7,160 nucleotides of DNA from Limnohabitans sp. Rim8 (GTDB taxonomy: Bacteria; Pseudomonadota; Gammaproteobacteria; Burkholderiales; Burkholderiaceae_C): contig CAMDXR010000161.1 of NCBI GenBank assembly GCA_945877725.1, positions 1 through 7,160 of the forward strand, in the 5' to 3' direction. The notes under the pieces were generated by a model. It ran no database searches and was not told where the DNA came from. It saw only the letters and a list, made by a program, of their open reading frames with translations. Positions 1-4,943 of this stretch are shown in pieces. Each line of letters opens with the position of its first letter. Positions within the stretch are counted from its first letter, which is position 1. The position numbers were made by a program, and so were the translations under genes.

Positions 1-2153
1 TGGTTGCCGGGCCACATGCTTTGCAGGGCCGATCCTGATGACAGGGGTTTGGACTCTTCACCGGGGTGCTGAATGTTCACAAACAAGGTGCGTCCATCGG
101 GTGTTTCTGTGATCCCGGTGACCTCAGCGCCCTTGGGGGCGACCAAAAAGCGACGCAATTTGGCCTCGCCCAAGGCAGCGCCCAAAAAGGTTTCTTGCGT
201 TCCGGTTTGCTCCGCTCCGTTCACGATCATTTTGTTTTTGACCGTAACTTTGCCCCCATCGCCCACTTGGCCAGGAATGGCGGCCAGCAACATGCAGTTG
301 GTTTCGTCTGTGTAGGCACCATCGTCCGTCTGGATCCAGCAAATGCCGGTGGCCTTGCTGAACCACAAGCCATCGGGTGATGAAAAGGCATTTTTAGGGG
401 TCAAACCGGACAAATTCGCATCGCCCGAATCGTCTTCTGCGCCAAACAAGAAAATGTCCCAAACAAAGCTCTTGGCCGTTGCCGTAGCAGCTTGACTGTT
501 CTCCTTGAACCGAATGATGTGACCGTTGGGGTTGCCAGCGGATTTTTTGCCATCCATGTCCATGTAAGCGCGAGGATTGGCGGCATCGGTTTTGGCGGGC
601 GTGCGGTTGGCAGCACTGTTGTTGGTCAGCGCAAAGTAAATTTCACCATTGCGGTAATTCACAGCGCCCCACTCTGGGCGGTCCATCTTGGTGGCCCCCA
701 CTGCGTCAGCAGCAAGCCGGGCATTGACAAACACATCGCCTTGGTTGGCGAACTTGTAAGCGCTGTAATTGGCAATGCGGGGGTCGGTAAGGGTCAGCTC
801 CAGCCATTCGCCCTGGCCACTGGCGTCAAAGCGGGCGGCATACAGTTTGCCTTCGCTCAGGTATTTGTCACCGGCCGCCATGCCGCCGCCCACATCGCGT
901 GGGTCCCACACGGCGGTGCTCACAAACTTATAGATGTACTCGTTGCGCGCATCGCAGCCCATGTAAAAAGCCAAAGGTTCGCCTGCTTTGGGCAAGCTGT
1001 TGACAGCGGCTTCATGGGCAAATCGGCCCATCACTACACGTTTTGCGGGGGTGGAGTTAGGGGCCAGAGGATCGATTTCGACGACAAAGCCAAAAGTGTT
1101 GGCCTCATTGCGGAAATCTTTTTCGGCATTGGCCCCCACTGCGGCCAGGTTCCAGCGTGCAAAACGGTCATCCGTTGCAGAAACGGTATGCCAGCCCTGA
1201 CTCACTGTTTTGGTCACTCCGGGGGCTGGGGCCGCCGAAGCCACACCATAACGCCTGCGCGAAGCGACCTCGTTTGCAGGCAGGGCCGCACCAGCGCCCG
1301 TGCTTTGAAAGTAAAACGACCAGTTTTCTTCACACGTCAGGTAAGTTCCCCAAGGGGTTTTGCCATGACCACAATTGTTCAGCGTGCCACGGCTCATGGC
1401 TCCTGCGGTGTCCCAACGGGTCACCATCAGGTTGCGGATTTGATCGATAGAGGCCCTCGGACCGCTGATGCGAACGGGTGTCTGGGCCGTGATGCGGCGG
1501 TTCAGCGGCGAGTCTTGCTTAATGCGCCAGCCTTGGGGTGTTTTGACAATTTCAACCACCGAAACGCCGTGGTGGTTGATCTCTTTGAGCACTTCAAGCT
1601 GTGGGCGAGTGCCCAAATCCCACTGCCCAAACTGGTCAAACTTCTTGCCGCTGACGTTGTTAGAGGTCTGCCCATTGGGGTGCATGAAATGCGCGTCGGC
1701 TGAACTTTCGTGGTTCACACACAACACAGCACGCGCGGTTTCTTTTTCAGAGTAACGGCCAATGGCATCCAAATAATAAATATCCATGCCATCGTGGTGA
1801 TCGCCCACACGGCGTGACCAATCGTCGGACTCGAGGCCCCGGTTTGAATAAGCCGCCAGGCTGGAGTCCAAGGCATCGCCTGTGGCGTGCAGCACGCTGT
1901 ATTGGTAGCCGGGGGGCAAGATCACGTTGTCCAGCACGCTTTTTTCTACCGAGGGAAAGCCAAGGGCTTTGGGGTTAGCCGCCATGCCCGTGGCCAATGA
2001 GGCGCAGCCGGGCAGCAAGGCCAGCCCTGCCAACCCCAAGCCGCCACGCAGCAAACCACGGCGCTGCGGGTTAGCCAGCGACTGGGTCAAAACATCCTGA
2101 AAGTGGGCGTTGCCCGAGGTGTTGCAATCAAGGTCAAGATCGTGAAGAGACAT
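1..2153 (-). CDS. phoX: PhoX-family alkaline phosphatase, Tat-exported; 3' end cut by window edge
   Basis: Open without a stop from the ATG at 2153 to the left edge (717 codons visible). PhoX enzymes are Ca/Fe-dependent periplasmic or surface phosphatases that free phosphate from organic esters. The N-terminus has a Tat-type signal: Arg31-Arg32 in QRRGLLRG, then a hydrophobic stretch (about 38-47) ending LLPGC, so Cys50 might be a lipidation site although Pro at -2 is atypical. Family motifs in order: GYQYSVLHATGD (82-93), VNHE (146-149), TCEENW (273-278), MGRFAHE (375-381), CDARNEYIYKF (400-410) and WIQTDDG (606-612). The conserved Cys, Glu, His and Asp of these motifs are of the kind that hold the metal cluster in characterised PhoX. 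Cys400 stands where I remember Asp in relatives. The length suggests only a few tens of residues are missing. The start is supported by a GGAG 7 nt upstream. It is divergent from ppx and has its own Pho-box promoter. Confidence 0.93.
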   Translation of the reverse strand, partial: MSLHDLDLDCNTSGNAHFQDVLTQSLANPQRRGLLRGGLGLAGLALLPGCASLATGMAANPKALGFPSVEKSVLDNVILPPGYQYSVLHATGDALDSSLAAYSNRGLESDDWSRRVGDHHDGMDIYYLDAIGRYSEKETARAVLCVNHESSADAHFMHPNGQTSNNVSGKKFDQFGQWDLGTRPQLEVLKEINHHGVSVVEIVKTPQGWRIKQDSPLNRRITAQTPVRISGPRASIDQIRNLMVTRWDTAGAMSRGTLNNCGHGKTPWGTYLTCEENWSFYFQSTGAGAALPANEVASRRRYGVASAAPAPGVTKTVSQGWHTVSATDDRFARWNLAAVGANAEKDFRNEANTFGFVVEIDPLAPNSTPAKRVVMGRFAHEAAVNSLPKAGEPLAFYMGCDARNEYIYKFVSTAVWDPRDVGGGMAAGDKYLSEGKLYAARFDASGQGEWLELTLTDPRIANYSAYKFANQGDVFVNARLAADAVGATKMDRPEWGAVNYRNGEIYFALTNNSAANRTPAKTDAANPRAYMDMDGKKSAGNPNGHIIRFKENSQAATATAKSFVWDIFLFGAEDDSGDANLSGLTPKNAFSSPDGLWFSKATGICWIQTDDGAYTDETNCMLLAAIPGQVGDGGKVTVKNKMIVNGAEQTGTQETFLGAALGEAKLRRFLVAPKGAEVTGITETPDGRTLFVNIQHPGEESKPLSSGSALQSMWPGN

Positions 2154-2160
2154 GATGTAG

Positions 2161-2164
2161 CTCC
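2161..2164 (-). promoter_or_regulatory. Ribosome binding site of phoX
   Basis: GGAG on the minus strand, 7 nt before the ATG at 2153. It fixes the phoX start and is the only good Shine-Dalgarno at a promoter-proximal gene here; ppx, the H1-like gene and ppk1 lack a well-spaced one. Confidence 0.75.
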
Positions 2165-2179
2165 AGTTGAAATATCACC

Positions 2180-2213
2180 ATTTAAGCCTTGATGTGTGAC
2201 AGCTTTAAGTCAA
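2180..2213 (-). promoter_or_regulatory. Pho-box promoter of phoX
   Basis: On the minus strand, TTGACTT-AAAG-CTGTCAC (2213 to 2196) matches the enterobacterial PhoB box CTGTCAT-AAAT-CTGTCAC at 14 of 18 positions: two 7-bp repeats with 4-bp spacers. A weaker third repeat, TAGCCAT, lies one 11-bp step upstream (2224 to 2218). Exactly 10 bp downstream is TTAAAT (2185 to 2180), a 4/6 match to the -10 consensus. In PhoB-activated promoters the box replaces the -35, and a 10-bp gap to the -10 is the usual geometry. The predicted transcript starts near 2173, giving a leader of about 20 nt that carries the GGAG. Confidence 0.75.
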
Positions 2214-2262
2214 TTGAATGGCTATTTAAAAGTAACTTTGCGTCATCAAGTCTTCACACATC
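2191..2262. repeat. 9-bp inverted repeat shared by the divergent phoX and ppx promoters
   Basis: GATGTGTGA at 2191-2199 and its perfect reverse complement TCACACATC at 2254-2262, 54 bp apart. Each arm covers the last bases of one proposed PhoB half-site plus the start of the 10-bp gap to that promoter's -10. The two promoters are therefore mirror images, each holding TCACACATC at the same place relative to its -10. Confidence 0.7.
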
Positions 2263-2273
2263 CGTCACATAAT
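2240..2273 (+). promoter_or_regulatory. Pho-box promoter of ppx
   Basis: Three repeats stepped by 11 bp: GCGTCAT (2240-2246), TCTTCAC (2251-2257) and CCGTCAC (2262-2268), resembling the PhoB repeat CTGTCA[CT] at 5, 4 and 6 of 7 positions. The first two end 10 bp before CATAAT (2268-2273), a 5/6 match to the -10 consensus, the same geometry as at phoX and ppk1. Alternatively the last two repeats form the box and TTTAAC (2281-2286) is the -10. The box is weaker than that of phoX and rests largely on the spacing. With the first option the leader is about 28 nt. Confidence 0.6.
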
Positions 2274-2307
2274 CTGCTCTTTTAACGCTACTGCCTGTTT
2301 TCCCCCC

Positions 2308-3810
2308 ATGCAAACCAAGTCCCTTTTTGCCGCCATTGATCTTGGTTCCAACAGTTTCAGGCTTGAAATTGGCCAAATGGATGCCGGGATGTTGCGGCGG
2401 GTGGAATACATCAAGGAAACCGTCAGGCAAGGTAACGGCTTGGATGGTGATCGCAACCTGACCGAAGAAGCCATGGAGAGGGGCTGGGACTGCCTGGCCC
2501 GTTTTGGCGAACGCATTGCAGGCTTTAAGCCCAGCCAAGTCAGGGCGGTGGCCACCCAAACGCTTCGCGAGGCCCGGAACCGGGATGTTTTTCTAGCCAA
2601 AGCCAAGCGCATATTGGGTTTTCCCATTGAGGTGATTGCGGGGCGGGAAGAAGCCCGGTTGATTTATCTAGGCGTTTCGCACTTGTTACCGCAATCAGAT
2701 GAACGCCGTCTGGTGATTGACATTGGCGGCCGGTCCACTGAAATGATCTTGGGCCAACGGGAAACTGCCACAACGCTGGAGTCTTACAGAGTGGGCAGTG
2801 TGGCCTGGTCCATGAAATTTTTCCCGGGAGGGGTTTGGTCCGCAGCCTCGTTTAAAGCCGCTGAAATTGCCGCCAAAGCGGTGTTGGATGAGGCCCAGAG
2901 TTTGTTCAGCAAAGGTCAGTGGGAAAAGTGCTATGGCTCCTCCGGGACTGTAGGAGCCGTGGCCGATGTTTTATCTGCTGCCGGGTGGGCGGAAGGAAAA
3001 ATCACACGCGAAGGGTTGGCCTGGCTAAAAGACCGCCTGTTAAAAGCCAATAAATTGGATAACCTGCGATTGGAGGGGGTGAAAGAAGACCGAAAACCCG
3101 TCATTGGGGGGGGGTTGGCGGTGCTGCAAGCCGTTTTTGATTTACTTAACATTGACGAAATGCACCCCGCGCAGGGCGCACTCAGACACGGTGCGCTGTA
3201 TGACTTGATTGACCGAGAAGGCTCGCAAGATGTTCGCTCGTCCATGGTCGATTGGTTAGCGCAACGCTTTGGCACTGACAAATTACAGGCTGAACGGGTC
3301 TCCAGAACTGCACAAATTCTGTTGCAAGACCTGATTCCGGAAGTACCCGCGACAAGCACAATGACGCGCCAGCGCTATTTAAAAAAATTGCATTGGGCTT
3401 GCCAGTTGCATGAAACCGGCATGCGCATTTCGCACAGCGATTACCACAAGCACGGGGCCTATATTCTGGACAACACCGACCTGCCCGGCTTCACTTTGAA
3501 TGAGTTGCACCGCCTCAGCCAACTGGTGCTGGGTCACCGTGGCAAGTTGCGCAAACTGGAGTCTGAGATGGAGGACAGCACCTTTGTGCAACAGCTGATG
3601 GCGCTGCGACTGGCGGTCATTTTGTGCCATGCCCGCCGTGACCCCGACCTTTCTGGTCTAAAACTCCACAGTGATGCGCTGCGGCGCTTGGTGCGCATGA
3701 ACATCAGCGCCGCCTGGTGCGAGCTCTGGCCGCAATCGGCACATCTGTTGCTTGAAGAAAAAGCAGCCTGGCAAAAAACCGACTGGGCCTTTCAGGTCCA
3801 AATGGACTGA
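2308..3810 (+). CDS. ppx: Exopolyphosphatase (Ppx/GppA family)
   Basis: Processively releases phosphate from the end of polyphosphate; GppA-type members also hydrolyse pppGpp. The 500 residues are close to E. coli PPX (513). The ASKHA-fold N-terminal half shows the first phosphate loop IDLGSNSF (10-17), GREEARLIYLG (112-122) whose Glu115 sits where the catalytic Glu of E. coli PPX is found, the second phosphate loop DIGGRSTE (138-145), and HPAQGALRHG from 286. The C-terminal HD-like half contains LHETG (His368) and SHSDYHKHGAY near 376-386. Arg142 replaces the Gly usual in DIGGGSTE. The start at 2308 is the only in-frame start ahead of the first loop. There is no Shine-Dalgarno; a T4C6 run touches the ATG. 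The codons for VIGGGL contain nine G in a row. The length and PPX motifs favour Ppx over a dedicated GppA. Confidence 0.96.
   Translation: MQTKSLFAAIDLGSNSFRLEIGQMDAGMLRRVEYIKETVRQGNGLDGDRNLTEEAMERGWDCLARFGERIAGFKPSQVRAVATQTLREARNRDVFLAKAKRILGFPIEVIAGREEARLIYLGVSHLLPQSDERRLVIDIGGRSTEMILGQRETATTLESYRVGSVAWSMKFFPGGVWSAASFKAAEIAAKAVLDEAQSLFSKGQWEKCYGSSGTVGAVADVLSAAGWAEGKITREGLAWLKDRLLKANKLDNLRLEGVKEDRKPVIGGGLAVLQAVFDLLNIDEMHPAQGALRHGALYDLIDREGSQDVRSSMVDWLAQRFGTDKLQAERVSRTAQILLQDLIPEVPATSTMTRQRYLKKLHWACQLHETGMRISHSDYHKHGAYILDNTDLPGFTLNELHRLSQLVLGHRGKLRKLESEMEDSTFVQQLMALRLAVILCHARRDPDLSGLKLHSDALRRLVRMNISAAWCELWPQSAHLLLEEKAAWQKTDWAFQVQMD
3106..3114 (+). repeat. Homopolymer G9 tract inside ppx
   Basis: Nine consecutive G form three GGG glycine codons in the conserved VIGGGLAV stretch (residues about 266-273). 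A slip of one base would truncate or scramble the C-terminal half. The frame is intact in this window. Confidence 0.9.
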
Positions 3811-3820
3811 CTCGCGTCCT

Positions 3821-3835
3821 GAAGTTTCCAACTTC
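3821..3835 (+). terminator. Small hairpin after ppx, weak terminator candidate
   Basis: GAAGTT-TCC-AACTTC, a perfect 6-bp stem with a 3-nt loop, begins 10 nt after the ppx stop. It is AT-rich and lacks an immediate T-run; TTTTT occurs only at 3847-3851. It could weakly terminate or protect the ppx transcript. Confidence 0.35.
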
Positions 3836-3851
3836 TTAGTGCTGAATTTTT

Positions 3852-3872
3852 CTTACAGTTTTGGCCTGTAAG
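3852..3872. repeat. 7-bp inverted repeat between ppx and the H1-like gene
   Basis: CTTACAG (3852-3858) and CTGTAAG (3866-3872) are perfect arms around a 7-nt loop. No T-run follows on either strand, so a terminator role is doubtful. Its centre is about 20 bp upstream of the possible -35 of the next gene, so it could equally be an operator. Confidence 0.4.
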
Positions 3873-3881
3873 CTGGTTCAC

Positions 3882-3908
3882 TTGCCGTCTTTTAATTAAC
3901 TCTATAAA
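3882..3908 (+). promoter_or_regulatory. Possible promoter of the H1-like gene
   Basis: TATAAA (3903-3908) is a 5/6 match to the -10 consensus. TTGCCG (3882-3887) is a 4/6 -35 candidate, but the 15-bp spacer is short. I see no Pho-box-like repeats here, unlike the ppx and ppk1 promoters. A start near 3915 would leave a leader of about 27 nt. Confidence 0.4.
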
Positions 3909-3941
3909 CTGTATGCATCGTTATTTCAAAATTTCTCTGCC

Positions 3942-4469
3942 ATGACCTCTACAGCCAACGCCTCTCCTGCCGCAAAAAAACTGACCCAAACCACCACAAA
4001 AGTTGCGCCTCGAAAGACACAGCGCCCTGTTCAAAAGAAGTTGACTCCTGCCGCTCCTGTCAAGCTTGCCAAAAAAGTCCAAGCAGCCAATAAAGCCAGC
4101 CCAAAAACTCAAGCAGCGCCTGCTAAATCTCCCAGACAAGCCCCATCCAAAACAACTAAAAGAGCGACAACACCGTCCAAAACGGTGACGGTCGCCAAAA
4201 CCGAGGCCATACCCAAAGCCGAGGTTTCTGCCAAACCCGCAAAAGACAAAAAGGTCAAAGTGGTGCGAGACAGCTTCACGATTCCCAAAGCCGAACTGAT
4301 GAACATTGGCGAATTGAAAAAGCGGGCCCTAGGTTTGGGTATCGCAGCCAAAAAAAGCGAATTGATCCGGGCAGGCCTGCTGTCACTTTCAAGCCTGAAC
4401 GACACCGCATTTAAAAATGCCATTGACAGTGTTCCGATTATCAAAACCGGACGTCCCGCCAAAGCCTGA
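3942..4469 (+). CDS. Lysine-rich histone-H1-like protein with a conserved C-terminal domain
   Basis: 175 residues in two parts. Residues 1-106 are a low-complexity Lys/Ala/Pro/Thr tail with 22 Lys, 4 Arg and only 3 acidic residues, as in bacterial histone-H1-like and AlgP-type tails, and are probably disordered. Residues 107-172 are compact: VRDSFTIPKAEL (predicted strand), GELKKRALGLGI (helix), KKSELIRAGLLSL (helix), ending KTGRPAK. The strand-helix-helix order and the KSELIRAGL wording recall ribbon-helix-helix DNA-binding proteins, and the Gly-Arg-Pro with flanking Lys recalls an AT-hook; both are my inference. It has no signal peptide or membrane segment, so it is presumably nucleoid- or polyphosphate-associated in the cytoplasm. 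The next in-frame Met is at 120, which fixes the start although no Shine-Dalgarno is visible. It is downstream of ppx and convergent with sixA across 6 bp. The exact function is unknown. Confidence 0.85.
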   Translation: MTSTANASPAAKKLTQTTTKVAPRKTQRPVQKKLTPAAPVKLAKKVQAANKASPKTQAAPAKSPRQAPSKTTKRATTPSKTVTVAKTEAIPKAEVSAKPAKDKKVKVVRDSFTIPKAELMNIGELKKRALGLGIAAKKSELIRAGLLSLSSLNDTAFKNAIDSVPIIKTGRPAKA

Positions 4470-4475
4470 GCTGGC

Positions 4476-4937
4476 CTATAAGCGCTCGGGCGAGGTGACC
4501 GCCATCAAAACGGTTTGATCTTGACCTTCGCGGCTGCGGTTGCGAAGCCACCAGACCGATCCTTTGCGAATGGCGCACGCGGCATCGGGCATTTGCAGCA
4601 AATGGGCAATCAGCCCCCCTAGTGAAGGCTGATGCCCGACCAACAACACCGGGTATTTGGCATCGGGCCAGCCCGATGTTTCCAACACATCTTGCACCGA
4701 AGCCCCGGGCGACAAAGCATCGCGGACTTTGTATTTGCGCCCTAAGGCCCGCACCGTTTGGTCCGCCCTGACGGCAGGACTGCTCAAGATGCGGGTGCCC
4801 TGGGGCAATTGCGCTTCCAGCCAAGCGGCCATGCGTTCGGCTTGTTTGCGACCGCGAGGGGTCAGCGCTCTTTGCAAATCGTCCTCACCGGCCGCCGCTT
4901 CGTGGGCTTCGGCATGCCGCCAGATGATCAAATCCAT
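4476..4937 (-). CDS. sixA: SixA-type phosphohistidine phosphatase
   Basis: 153-residue histidine-phosphatase (phosphoglycerate-mutase-like) protein. The N-terminal WRHAEA supplies Arg7 and the catalytic His8, SSPAVRADQT (52-61) supplies Arg57, and VGHQPSLG (100-107) supplies the second His102: the complete active site of the family. The small size and absence of an inserted cap match SixA, which in E. coli removes phosphate from phosphohistidine (ArcB HPt domain; later work points to the nitrogen PTS protein NPr). Its ATG lies 6 bp after the ppk1 stop and its Shine-Dalgarno is inside the end of ppk1, so the two are co-transcribed and probably translationally coupled. No terminator is visible before the convergent H1-like gene. 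The target in this organism is not shown by sequence. Confidence 0.93.
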   Translation of the reverse strand: MDLIIWRHAEAHEAAAGEDDLQRALTPRGRKQAERMAAWLEAQLPQGTRILSSPAVRADQTVRALGRKYKVRDALSPGASVQDVLETSGWPDAKYPVLLVGHQPSLGGLIAHLLQMPDAACAIRKGSVWWLRNRSREGQDQTVLMAVTSPERL

Positions 4938-4943
4938 AGGCCG

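Noticed and set aside
492..1703. 403-codon plus-strand open frame
   Set aside because: It lies antisense inside phoX, whose minus frame carries all family motifs. The plus translation is low-complexity and unlike any family I know; it results from codon bias.
2931..3359. 142-codon minus-strand frame
   Set aside because: Shadow of ppx; Cys/Ser-rich translation with no motif.
3852..3872. Intrinsic terminator for ppx at the second hairpin
   Set aside because: The stem is perfect but no T-run follows on either strand, so it is listed only as an inverted repeat.
3811..3941. Pho box upstream of the H1-like gene
   Set aside because: I looked for 7-bp repeats at 11-bp spacing; CTGTATG at 3909-3915 has no partner. 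There is no support for PhoB control here.
3942..4260. Tandem repeat array in the Lys/Ala-rich tail
   Set aside because: Short words such as AKPAK and KASPK recur loosely, but there is no fixed period or DNA-level repeat.
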